From positions 560,501-624,500 of the forward strand of contig NC_092317.1 of assembly GCF_036785885.1 (NCBI RefSeq): a stretch of 64,000 nucleotides of DNA, in the 5' to 3' direction. The notes beneath the pieces were generated by a model that saw only the letters and a list, made by a program, of their open reading frames with translations, ran no database searches and was not told the origin of the DNA. Below, one piece after another: positions 24,350 to 35,098 of the stretch. The stretch comes from Coffea arabica (lineage: Eukaryota > Streptophyta > Magnoliopsida > Gentianales > Rubiaceae). Every line of letters starts with the position of its first letter. Position 1 is the stretch's first letter. Both the position numbers and the translations under genes were made by a program.

Positions 24350-25396
24350 TTATTTTATAGCTCAAAGTTGGATTGAGCGTTGGGGCCACTAATTGATGAC
24401 TAAAATGACTACTTCCATTAACAGAAGCCCACGCCCATGGATTACATCCACAATTCCACATATAATTATTACATGCGCGGGCTGTTGTTGTACCCAGAAT
24501 GCTAGGCTGTTAAAGGCTTTCAAAGAAAGTGCAGTCGTACTATGGCCCGAGGAAAAATCAGAAAATGGGGAAAGAAAGGGTCAAAGCCAGTAAGGTTGGC
24601 CGCTGACTCGTCTTTGGCGGCGGTCTGGCATTGGTCTTGGTCTGAGGCCCGGGAACACCAATTCCAGCGGCCGCTGCCCATTTTAAGATTTTATTTTTTG
24701 TAAAAATACATACAATAGCAATTTGATAAATATAAGTTAAAAAGGTGATTGAAAAATATATTTACGTAAAATATAATAATTTTTTAACAGAAAATTACAA
24801 TCCAAATTTTTAACATCAAGGCAAAAACACAAAAAAAAGTCAACAGAATCACCACGGGTTAACTCTAGAAGTAGTTAGCCACCAATAAAATTTTAAAATT
24901 CTACTTATGTGCGGTGACCTGGATTCTAATATTCAGATTTTTCTGAAAATTTCACCAACGAATATGTAGGCACCCATCTAAATCGGTAGTGATTCATCGA
25001 ATTTCTCTTGACCTCTTTAACCTCGTTTTCATTTGTTTTATTGTTTGGATGGAAAGCTTTTGAAGTTTTTTAAGAAAAGTATGTCATAACGATGTGATAA
25101 TTGAGAAATGTGTTGACAATAATCATAATTACTATAAGTTATATTAGATTTTCAAATTTAGTTTTTTTAATTATTAAAAAAATCAAAATTTAGATACAAA
25201 ACTAAATGAAATTTGTAATAAAATAATTAATTATTTAAAATCAAAATCTATAATGAGTTAACACCAGCGGGATCACGAGTCAGTTAACCAATAGGACCAC
25301 TGGAGCAATTCTTTTGTTCCCCCTCCTATTTTAACAGTCAAATTTTGCTCTCCAGTCCAAACCATTTCAGAATCCCTCTACAGATTCACAAAATCG
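24350..25396. other. Intergenic, AT-rich with a GC-rich patch
   Basis: 24590-24685 is GC-rich, containing GCGGCCGC, and has no recognisable coding feature. 24680-24805 resembles a degraded half of the GTTTGGA MITE family (AAAAAGGTGATTG, ATTACAATCCAAA). Confidence 0.5.
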
Positions 25397-25403
25397 TATA
25401 TAA
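25397..25403 (+). promoter_or_regulatory. Probable TATA box of the small RING-H2 gene
   Basis: TATATAA lies 112 bp upstream of the ATG at 25515. That would give a 5' leader of about 80-90 nt, usual for a plant gene. Confidence 0.5.
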
Positions 25404-25514
25404 CTCTTGAATCTGATCCGGGACACATCCCACAGTACTTGCTGCCAGAGTAAGCAGCATAAGATTTAAGTCCAGTTATAAGTTGATTCCTGTATCCATC
25501 AACCAAGAAAAACC

Positions 25515-26126
25515 ATGGCCGAGAGGACTCGGATATCTACAGTAACAACTCAAAGCAGACCAAATTTCGGCGAAGAAGCAGCAGCATTGACAATCAGAAG
25601 AAAGATGAGGGCCGTTTCCTTACTTGCCGGCCTCCCAATTCTGTGCATAATGAACAATTTCCAGAATTCGCGCTCACTACCATGGCCGACTGATACAAGC
25701 TCCGCCAGTGCCACTGATTCATCCACCGCCGACGACGGTGATCCTACATCTGGACAGGGGGAACGTATAAATGATGAAGGTGATGATCCTGATCAGATGC
25801 AGTGTGTAATATGCCTATACGATGTTTCTAAGGGCAAAAAATACAGGGTCCTTGCCGAATGCAGACATGGCTTCCACGTTGACTGCATCGATGCTTGGTT
25901 GATGCAGAAGTCCAATTGCCCGCTATGCCGACGTTCGGTCGCTTACACTCCGGCCGGGAACGGGAAGCACCAGCAGCGTAGAAGTAATGAAGACGATGAT
26001 CAGGAAGCGTATTATGAGATCGTAATTGCCTCCATCCTATCCTTTCTGGATCACCTCCGGACATGGTTCCTGAACCCGCTTGCATTTGACCGCTCTTGTC
26101 ACGATTACCACCAAGCTCATCTTTGA
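25515..26126 (+). CDS. RING-H2 zinc-finger protein (putative E3 ubiquitin ligase)
   Basis: Intronless, 203 residues. The RING-H2 finger lies at about residues 97-138: C97, C100, C116, H118, H121, C124, C135, C138, with the pieces CVICLYDVSKG, CRHGFHVDCIDAWL and CPLCRR. The Pro before the seventh and eighth ligands and the Trp after the sixth are those used to bind an E2. A weakly hydrophobic stretch at residues 33-48 (AVSLLAGLPILCIM) could be a membrane segment but is short, and the GLD motif of classical ATL proteins is missing. The middle is acidic and Ser/Asp-rich. The context ATG (AACCATGGCC) is good. Related to ATL/RHA-type RING-H2 proteins; the substrate is unknown. Confidence 0.88.
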   Translation: MAERTRISTVTTQSRPNFGEEAAALTIRRKMRAVSLLAGLPILCIMNNFQNSRSLPWPTDTSSASATDSSTADDGDPTSGQGERINDEGDDPDQMQCVICLYDVSKGKKYRVLAECRHGFHVDCIDAWLMQKSNCPLCRRSVAYTPAGNGKHQQRRSNEDDDQEAYYEIVIASILSFLDHLRTWFLNPLAFDRSCHDYHQAHL

Positions 26127-29100
26127 ATCCCAGCAATCATCTTCTCCAGTCTCACCAACACTTGCAACCTAATCCCTATATTACCATTTTCATTCTTTCT
26201 TGTATTTGTATATCACAGATAGCTGACTTGTATTGTATATCACAGATAGCTGCTTGTTCATATTCCAAATTACTACTGTTGGTTAATTGGCAAATTCTAT
26301 AGTACTGCCTAGTCTCCAGTCACTTACCAACAAATCGGTTAATCCCAAGAAAAATGGTACAGCCCAGCAGCAGTAACATTGAAGGCCTATTGGGTACATT
26401 ATTCGAAAGTTGAAAAAGTTTCTGGTAACAGACTAGTAGTATCTGTGACAATTCCAGCTTATCTCATCCATAATCCATTGCGAGCCATTTATGTCACAAA
26501 TGCAACCATATATATCCCCACGAACAAAAATGCAGGGGGTCTTCCTGATGTTCCACAGGAGTCGCAAAGCATTCTACAAGAGGTGATAGAAAAAATTAAA
26601 CAAATTTTCTTGTTTATTTTTTCCACCTGATTTGAGACTGCAGGGGCTTCTCTGGATGGGGATGGTAACTGTATCAGCAAACCAAACAATCGTAGCGACA
26701 ATTACTAATTTGCAGTTGAATTTGGCAACATTCAGACACTTTTCAGTTCATGGTTCGTTTATGCCTGCGTTATAACCTACAATTAGGAGTGGGCTCCCAC
26801 CAGTTACTTTCTCCGTGTCAAAGTTGGTTGACCCAATCTGCATTTTGTGGGTCAATCATTTTCTGATACTCATCCAATCCATCGGAACTCTCTTACAGTT
26901 ATGGTTATGGTTAGGAAGAGCAATAGGAAGAGCAAAATCAGCATCACTTGGAATTTTTACATTTACTGAATAGGTGTAGAGCTCGGACTTCCTTGTGGGT
27001 AGCAGAAAGGCAACGAAGAGTGCGGGCCGGGAGACATGCGAACAAACCTCGTGGAATTATTGGCGGCGATGGTGGAGCCGAAAGAAAGGACTCCTGGCCC
27101 CTGGGTAGAGAGGGAGGCGAAGCGGTTGTGTAGGTAGGGTGGTCACAATTACGGAGAAAAATCATCATTTCAAAGTACTAAATCATTATTGTCACTTTTT
27201 TGAGTGAGGCATGCGGAGTTATTCTTACTTAATCACCGAAAAAAAAAAGGTATGATTAGACAAAGCACCGAAATCAAAAACAGATATACCATGAAAATAA
27301 TTGGGTGTTTTGCAGTCGGATTTTGTTCTTTTTTTTTTTTTTTGGCTAATAGATTTTGTATTTGGAGTGTGTTTGAATTGTAATTTTTCTTTTTACCTTA
27401 TATATATATATGAAATTGTTACAGTAATTTTTCTATAAAAAAATCAAAAAAATGCAATTCAAAAGCATTTAGAAGTTACAACCATTGCGTAGTGATCCTT
27501 CTAACATATTTTAAAACACTGCAAAAGTTATTGCAACTTACGAATGCAAACCAAAAAAGGGTTCTTTAAAATCATAAACTACTTCACAGCAAATGGGACA
27601 GAAGGAGTGCTATAAACTTTTCTTTTTTTTTTTTGGTAGTGTTCATAATTATTTGTAAGTATGTTGCGTACAAGGATTGAAAAGCTGATAACATATCATA
27701 TTGCACGTTTTGATTTTAGATGAAATGCTTTTGTTTAAGGATACAAAACGCAAGAATTTGAGAAAACCAAAAAGAGAAACCAAATTTGGATTCTGACTAT
27801 TCTCGCGGGTCAATCCCGACAAAGCTCTCGAACTGGGAATGAAAAGAAAAATTAAGAACTCCTCATACAAAATCCTCTCTACGAGTAGCTACAGTACAAG
27901 TTTGACTATCCTTTTGCTACTTTTTCTTTTGCGTAATCATGGAACCAACCTATAAGGAAATTTTGTCTTCATGTTCCTTATAATAACAATATAGTATATT
28001 TTCTGGCGGGGATGGGGGGAGACTACTACTTTTTACTGCTACTTTTTAACTTGTGTGAGAGCATATTTCACATCAACCGCATGTTCAACTAGTAATAAAG
28101 AATACTACTACTAGTACTGTCTTTCCTTTTCTTTTTTTTTTAATCTTTGAAGAAACTATACACTAGCAGTCTAACCGTTTGATTCCTTAAAATTAACTCC
28201 TCATACAAATAATAATAATAATAATAATAATATAATTAATTTGTTTCGAGCTATAATTAAAAAAGAAAAAAAAATAATGGGGGGGAAGGAAAGAAATAGC
28301 ATGTGATTGTCCCGAGTACGGGCGAATAGAGGATTTTAATGTTGGATCATGTAAATTGATTCACATGTTATTGTAGTAGTCGAAAGTTGAAAAGGCCAAA
28401 GAGAAAGTCAAGGTTTGTGCCTGAAATTCAGACCCCACCCCACAGCGGGACGCCGCTGCACCCACCAATACCATTGCCATTTCACCGGTCAAAGGAATCA
28501 GAAGCCTCCAAGAAAGAAAGAAAGAAGAGCGCTAATACTGCTTGCTGCTTCCTAAGTGCTAACTACAGAAAAGAAAAAGGAAAGAAATGGGTTTCAACAT
28601 TTTTGAAGTCGTCTTCCCCTCATTCAAACCGCCGCCGTGAGAGGGCCATGCCATCCCAATTCCCATGTACCATATAGTATTCTTAGTAATACCAACAAAT
28701 ATAACGTCCGCTGACTCATCTCATCTCATATTCTCATTCTCCCTCTTCCTTCCCATTCATTACTTACTAGTATTTCTATTTCAATTTCGGTTCTGGGTCT
28801 GTCATTTTCAGTTCTTGTCTTTTAGACTCAATTCTCATCCGATTCTTCTTTAGGCAGGCTTTTCCTCACGCCTATCTTCCTTCAAATACCCCATCTATAT
28901 ATATATATATATATTTTTAGCTAATTACTGCTGATACATCTATATATTTTTTTAAAAAAGGTGCCATCAGCATACATTTTCAGCAGCATTTGTCTTTGCT
29001 CTCTTTATCTTCCTCCCCATAAACTTTCAGCACTATTGCTGCTTAAAAAGTTTGAAGCTTTACTAGCCTTCAAGTTTGAAGGGATTTTTGCTCAACGTAC

Positions 29101-29201
29101 CTTCACAAAATCAAGCAATCCCAGGGTTTTTTTCTTTAAAAAAAAAAAATAATAATAATAATTCTGGGCTTTGCTTGGGATAACAAGCTATTGGTGGAAT
29201 A
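26127..29201. other. Intergenic between the two RING-H2 genes
   Basis: No gene is supported. 26960-27130 is a GC-richer island with opposing open frames but no recognisable domain. 28205-28231 is an (AAT)n tract, 28894-28912 a (TA)n tract and 29148-29160 another (AAT)n tract. 28700-29190 is pyrimidine-rich and probably contains the promoter and leader of the ATL gene. Confidence 0.55.
27368..27463. mobile_element. Short GTTTG-ended MITE-like element
   Basis: Left end GTGTTTGAATTG and right end CAATTCAAA pair as inverted termini. The internal ATTGTTACAGTAATTTTTCT is shared in inverted form with the 14180 copy. Probably a shortened member of that family. Confidence 0.5.
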
Positions 29202-30134
29202 ATGGGAGATTCAGCAGGTGTTGGTGACAAATTAGACGACTCAGGAGTAATTGAATTAACCGGGAAGATCATGGTGGTGGCTGTTTTAGTTCTCTTTCTG
29301 GTGGTGGTCTTTGTTTTCTTCCTTCATCTCTATGCCAAATGGTTCTGGCGTCGCCGCCAAGAAGACTCTGCCAACAACAACAGCTCCACCACCACCAGGC
29401 GGCGCCGCCGCTTTGACTTTGCTCCTGGCTACCAAGAATTGACTGTTGCGACAGCCCTCCGCCGAGGTCTTGACCCTGCTGTTCTTAAAGCCATACCTGT
29501 GATTGTGTTTAATGCTACCAATGACTTCAAAGATGGCTTGGAATGCGCAGTTTGTCTTTCTGAGGTCTCTGAATCTGAAAAGATTAGGCTTTTACCCAAA
29601 TGCAATCATGGGTTTCACGTTGAATGCATTGATATGTGGTTTGCTTCGCATTCTACTTGCCCTCTTTGCCGAAATCCGGTTTCCAACCAATCCTCCTTCA
29701 GCTCCAACACTAGCCCTGAATCGACAACTATGGAGTCTATACTGCAGGTTCCAAATCAAGAGGCAACAGGTGGTCTTGATGGATATTCAGCAGAGTCACT
29801 GGATTTCCCAACCAATGTTTTGTTTTGGGGTAATGAAACTCAAGTTAGCACTTTAGGTCCACCACTGGAGGAAGGCAATCAAGGTCTTCATTCTGCTCAG
29901 CCACCTTGCACATCCTCATCCTCGTCTATGATGTCAGCATCAACCGGTAGTAGACCAGATGGAACTCTGGTGATTGACATCCCACGGCATGCTAATGAGG
30001 ATGAAGAACCAAAATCGCCAATACCAACGCGCTTGAGGTCGTTAAAAAGGCTTTTGAGCAGGGATAGGAGGGTGAGTCCTCGTAATGCTAGTGATGTTGA
30101 CGTGGAGCAACAAGGAGGTAGACTGGAAACCTAG
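29202..30134 (+). CDS. ATL-family RING-H2 E3 ubiquitin ligase, membrane-anchored
   Basis: Single exon, 310 residues, as usual for ATL genes. One transmembrane segment near residues 23-44 (IMVVAVLVLFLVVVFVFFLH) is followed by a basic stretch, the GLD motif (RRGLDPAVLKAIPV, about 88-100) and the RING-H2 finger: C115, C118, C134, H136, H139, C142, C153, C156 (CAVCLSEV, CNHGFHVECIDMWF, CPLCR). A Ser/Thr-rich tail follows, with the conserved block TLVIDIPRH and a basic LRSLKRLLSRDRR segment near the C-terminus. ATL proteins ubiquitinate targets at the plasma membrane or endomembranes, often in defence and stress signalling; no substrate can be named here. No damage is seen. Confidence 0.93.
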   Translation: MGDSAGVGDKLDDSGVIELTGKIMVVAVLVLFLVVVFVFFLHLYAKWFWRRRQEDSANNNSSTTTRRRRRFDFAPGYQELTVATALRRGLDPAVLKAIPVIVFNATNDFKDGLECAVCLSEVSESEKIRLLPKCNHGFHVECIDMWFASHSTCPLCRNPVSNQSSFSSNTSPESTTMESILQVPNQEATGGLDGYSAESLDFPTNVLFWGNETQVSTLGPPLEEGNQGLHSAQPPCTSSSSSMMSASTGSRPDGTLVIDIPRHANEDEEPKSPIPTRLRSLKRLLSRDRRVSPRNASDVDVEQQGGRLET

Positions 30135-31569
30135 CAGCTCTTCCAATTATGTACAGTCTGTTGCTAATTACTAGTAATTATGCACATTGATTGGAGGAGA
30201 CGTGTGATATCCAGAAAACAGTTGAAGAGTAAGGGCTCTGGTAAATGAGCAGTACTTGTCATTTCGGGCTCTTACTTTGGATGATTTATTCCGGAGTATG
30301 GAAGGTTGGCGCAGTATAGATTGCTGTATGTAGAGATCATGGTGATCTGTTTATTTGTTCAGTGTTTGTTGATTCTTAATGCAATTGATAGTAAGACATT
30401 GATCTCTGCATTTTCCATCTGTTTCCTATTACGCATGAGGCTTGTATTCATCTCCAACAAGCTTCTGAGATTACTCGAAACAAATATCCTGTATAGTTTA
30501 GCTTTCTGTATGAGAATGGAAAGGAATCCACAGAAGAGTAAAGCAACTTTGACCTCCTTCAGTTAAATATCTGGCTTCCTTATGTGTGTTTGCGTTATGT
30601 GTATATATATTTATCTGCCTTTCTTGTATATTTGAGCTGCTACATTTAGAATAGTATTTTAAGTGTATAGAAAATCTTATTTATAAACTCATCTAGCTTA
30701 AACTTTAACTATTCGGTTTGCATCAGCCCTGGTCCTGAAGGCTATGTGCAATTATTGGAACTGCCTTGTGGAGGATTTTTTGCTTGTTAAACCAATATGC
30801 CATCTAGTTTTGAGAGCAGACACAGAGCACCTCATTTGTTAAAAATAGCTTTAGGAACAATTCTTGGAATAATTCTTTAGCAGAAACAATTCTTGGAATA
30901 ATTGCTTTCATAACATGGGAATCAGCAGGTTGTGAATTCATTCTCCAATCTATTACCCGTCGCGGGTCCTACATGAATTATGCTCCAGTATATTGTTGCT
31001 GAAGCACTGTGATTTTCTTTCTTGCTTCGACCCTCAAATTTCTACCCATTTCATTCTTCCCTTTCTTCATTTCATTAACTAGAGGAGATCAATTCCTCAG
31101 TCAGATGACTTTGTTTGCGCATCTTTGCTTGCACTGTTCCCTTGACTCCTGGTTACCAGCAAGATCAGGAGGTAAAGAATATCCGGTAAGAAGCACCAGT
31201 TTCGATCACATTTGCAAATGTTTTTTTTTTTTTAACAAATTCCTTGGAGATAAGTTAAATGAGTGATAATTATTTGGCATGAATACTGACGTCAACAAGA
31301 CAAAAGTTCTGAACAGATATATAAAACTGAAGGATAATTTTTATCAATTAAGCTGTCAAATATGACAGTGTTCTGGATTCGTTACATCAAGAGTAGTTTC
31401 AGGCTATAATGCCAACTCTGTTGACATAAAAGGTGAAATCTGCTTCAGCAAATTTAGTTTTTTTGACCTACAATATGATCCGAGTTTTATCTCGCTGAGG
31501 TCCACTAGCCCTTGAGGTGGAACATGGATTCCAAGTATCCCTCCGGCCTTGGCTACTATCTTAGCACTC
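30135..31569. other. Convergent intergenic region, 3' UTRs
   Basis: Holds the 3' UTR of the ATL gene (roughly to 30600) and the 3' flank of the small gene on the other strand. A short duplication of CAATTCTTGGAATAATT occurs at 30858 and 30887. Nothing else is recognised. Confidence 0.55.
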
Positions 31570-32365
31570 CTATGTTACCAAGTAAACAGGTCCATAAGAT
31601 TGAGCTTCATGAGGATTGGTTAGATGGCTTAGACACATATAAGGTATCCCATCCACCTTATCGGCTGGATTGAAAAGACTCATCAAGGGTCCGGATACTG
31701 GCTTCCTAGGCCTGGCAGGAACGAGGCCACCTGCACTACCACGTATTGGACCAGAAACAATTCCACGCCTCAGTTTGGGAGCGGCGGAACCATGTAACGG
31801 TTCCACCAGATTATCGCTTTTCTTGTCAGATTTCAACCATGAAAAGAGGGAACTTTTCCACGATTTCTTGTTCCTTTTCTCCCCATTTGACTCCGTCTTT
31901 CGCGTTTCTTCGGTATCTGGTGGAGCAACCTTAAAGCTCCCCTCATCACATGTGCGCTTTCTTGCTTCTTCTAAGAACTGAAAAAGGCCAAGAAATTGAG
32001 CTGTTAAAATCTTGGCATCATGTCCGACGACACATACACGATACAGGCATGAAAACCATCGTGGGCCAGAAACCCAAGGAGAACAACGCGGGGCTACTCT
32101 GTAGATGACTAAGACAGAAAAATAATGACATGCCATGAAGTCGGTCCTAAATACTACAATCTAATTTTATAGTTCATACGCTTTTGAATGAGACAATTAA
32201 GATCGTTTTGTTACTACGAGGAAATAGAGGGAAAGATGTGGTTCTTCGGGATTCAAGTCAGTAAAAAGCTCAGGAAAATACCTGTGCAAAGTCTGCGTGT
32301 GGGTCAAACTCATAGCCAAAGTAGTTTCCAGCTTCATTCCTTGGGAAAACTGGAGAGGTCTTCAT
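31570..32365 (-). CDS. Unrecognised small basic plant protein
   Basis: Two exons, 32365-32282 and 31977-31570, giving 492 nt and 163 residues. The first exon (MKTSPVFPRNEAGNYFGYEF, then DPHADFAQ) joins in frame to FLEEARKR. The protein is Lys/Arg-rich with NKKSWKSSLFSWLKSDKKSD in the middle, then RRGIVSGPIRGSAGGLVPARPRKPVSGPL, split by Gly and Pro, and ends YGPVYLVT. No signal peptide or membrane segment is visible. The Trp-containing basic patch and the RKPVSGPL block look like conserved short linear motifs of a plant-specific family, but I cannot name it. A longer open reading upstream of exon 2 reads through the intron and is not used, because exon 1 splices well and gives a sensible start. 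Confidence 0.7.
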
Positions 32366-33005
32366 TCTTCTCACATGGATGCGTCTGAATGCAAGGGCGA
32401 ACTTACCTATGCTGCAAAAGTTGGTAGCAGAGAACAAAAGAAATGTATAGTAAGAGAATAAAACAGAGCAAGATTCAGACAGCTTGCAGACAGTAAATTA
32501 AAATCCCTGTTCAGTTCAACAGAAACAGAAACGTTTTACATGTTTGGATATCGGACCATATTCTTCTGGTAACTGGTAAGGTGATAAAATTCGGAATTCC
32601 AAAAGGGAAATTGACCAGAAGAGAAGAGTGGAATGTAATTTTCATGTTCTTGATTCTCGTATCGTATACCTTTTGCCTTCCTCATTCACAATGGCACACA
32701 AGTACTATTTACTAAAAGGACAGAGGAAACCAGCAGCAGTGACGACGACGACGGGGGTAATGGTACTCTTAACCCATTCGGTCATTTTCACTTGTAATCT
32801 GATCTCTCCCTGGCTGGCGTTCAAGCCACTCTTTTAAATAAATCGCCCCATGTGACGTGACTGTGCGAGATGGCTCCCATACAATACATTTTAGGAAATG
32901 CTTCTGAAAGCTGGCCAGCATTTTGCATTCAAGAGGAAAGTCTCCGCGTTTTGCGATGAAAAGGAAACTTTCTTACTTCCTAAGGTACAGACTAAAGACA
33001 TGATG
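32366..33005. other. Intergenic: 5' flank of the small gene
   Basis: Likely holds a further non-coding 5' exon, since an acceptor-like CATAG lies just upstream of the first coding exon on the minus strand. Nothing else is recognised. Confidence 0.45.
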
Positions 33006-33554
33006 GTAGTAAACCGCAACGGATCTTCTGTACCACACCCTGTCTCACATCCTGTCCCACTCCTTAGAATCTCGCCAAGTGTCATTTAATAAACCAACCT
33101 CTCAAACAACCCAACTCGGACCATATTAAATTAATTAATCGATTAACCGGACAAAGAAACTTGGGATCGATTAACCGAAGGAGGAGGAAGAAGAAGAAGA
33201 GTCAATGAAGCAGAGGCTGAAACAACCGTCATTATTTTTTATTTTTCTTCGTAAAAAAGTTGTTTCTCATGAGAAGAGATGATAAAGAGGACAGAGGTTA
33301 TTTGTTTGAGTTATAGGGTTTTTCCCGTTGATAAATTGTAATTTTGGTTAAAGAGTTTTTATTTTTCTTGGTTTTGGTTATATTGGTTAAAGAGATTAAG
33401 TTTTTTTGTCCGGTTAATCGATTAATTAACTTAATATGGTTCGAGTTGGGTTGTTTGAGAGGTTGGTTTATTAAGGGACACTTGACGAGATTCTAAGGAG
33501 TGGAACAGGATATGAGACAGGGTGTGGTACAGAAGATCCGTTGCGGTAGTAAAC
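33006..33554. mobile_element. MULE-type element with long inverted repeats and 9-bp target duplication
   Basis: The element spans 33015-33545 (531 bp). The ends CGCAACGGATCTTCTGTACC and its reverse complement open inverted repeats of about 140 bp each (33015-33156 and 33405-33545) with a few mismatches. They include a shared block of TTAATCGATTAACCGGAC type at the inner edge. GTAGTAAAC is repeated exactly at 33006-33014 and 33546-33554 as a 9-bp target-site duplication, the hallmark of Mutator-like elements. The interior of about 250 bp has no coding capacity, so it is non-autonomous. Confidence 0.9.
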
Positions 33555-35098
33555 ATCTGTATCCACTCGAAAAATTTTAATGACCACCAATGCAATAAAT
33601 ATTATATTGCCTTTCAGGTGCCATGTACCAACCATCAACCAGCAAAACCCTCAAAAAAGATATGGGTAGCGGATTTTTTTCCTTTTTCTTTTTCTTTTTT
33701 AATAAAGGAATCATGCTGGTACATAATCTTCTAGCCTGCCACTTTCCAGAAAATCACCACAAGGAGAATTTAAAACCAAAAAAAAAAAAAACTGAAAAAA
33801 GAGAAACAGGAGTGAGCATCATTAATAAGTGTGTTTGGACAGCCAAATAATGGCTAAAAATTATTTGCTTACATCACAAATACAATTTCCAACACACCTT
33901 TTTATCTTCTCAATTATCTTTTTATTTCACATACATTACATCACCAAAAAAATATTACAGTAATTATTCCAAATAATCACCTATCCTATCCGATTTAAGA
34001 AGATGGGAGTTTTGTACGCCGCATGTTTCGGAGGCTCCGACGAGCTTTCAGCGTAATGAGAATGGGTGCCGAGCAAATGGGTGACAAGTCATGAGAAAGG
34101 AGGCCAAGAATCTAACCAACCAACACAATCCCTCGGCTTTCAACCAAACTGCTGGCTTACTTGGTAGCTTTAAAACTTAAACGCAAGCTAGTACAAGAGG
34201 CAAAAGGCCAATACTAATCCTCTTAAGTCTAACTAACTATCAGTGGACTGGAGGGTTTCCTAACTCAACAAACATAATAAGAACAAAGACCTTCACAAAG
34301 AAAATGGGACAATGACAGATTTGGAAGAATGGCTTTTTGCAACAAGCAGGAACCATATCAAAAGTCAGTAGATGTCCTTGTTTGTTGACAAGCTTGACCG
34401 AGGAAAATTTTTTTTTTTTTTCCTCTAGCAAAAACCACATAATCTTATCCAGGTGACCCGATTGTTACATGTATGATTCACCGTAGCATCTGCAACAGTT
34501 AGAAAGTCACTATTGTCCAGCTGGTTAATTTATTTTGCCAGCTTTGTTTAAATTCCCAAATTCTCGCGCAATTGTCCCCTTTTTGTTTCAAAAGGGTTCA
34601 CTCAATCATCACACAAGAGGATCCGCTGGCAATCAAACAAATGGGTCAATGCCTATTATTAACAATTACCCTACAGTTTCTGGAGATGTAAGACGTACTA
34701 CAACCGCCACGCTCTTACCATCACCACAATCACATGTCAAGTGCACACTGCAAGCAATTGTTGCAAGTACCTGGGTTGTGCCATACATTCTTGTCATATT
34801 TACCTCCAGGAATTCGACAGAATAAAAAGCGCAATCTTCCAAACCAGCAGTACACTGGAGCCACTTGCTACTACATCCCATAAATGTCTGGTTTGTTATA
34901 AAAAAAAAAAAAGGCCAGCAGCCAAATTGGAAGGAAGACCGTGTCAGCCATCAAACTGTATGCACTACCTCTATACAAACATCTTACATACATGACAAAT
35001 CTAAGACATCAAGTATTAAAGAGTAAATTCATTTTGCATAAATGCTAATTTTTCCACTCTTAACACTTAAAAAGGTTTCCCCGCTTACGCCACGACAA
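33555..35098. other. Intergenic: 3' flank of the UBC gene
   Basis: Apart from the MITE at 33831, only poly-A (33779-33791, 34903-34913) and poly-T (34410-34421) runs are seen. Part of 34500-35098 is probably the 3' UTR of the UBC gene. Open frames here have no recognisable features. Confidence 0.5.
33831..33992. mobile_element. Degraded GTTTGGA-family MITE
   Basis: Starts GTGTTTGGACAGCC and carries the core ATCTTTTTATTTCACATACA with TTACATCAC and ATTACAGTAAT, as in the copies at 24177 and 57148. The right end (CCTATCCTATCCGATT) is poorly conserved. Confidence 0.6.

Noticed and set aside
26379-26630. 83-residue plus-strand open frame after the small RING-H2 gene
   Set aside because: No domain or conserved motif is visible and no ATG or promoter context supports it.
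31670-31981. Plus-strand open frame
   Set aside because: Antisense shadow of exon 2 of the small minus-strand gene, which has better splicing and composition.
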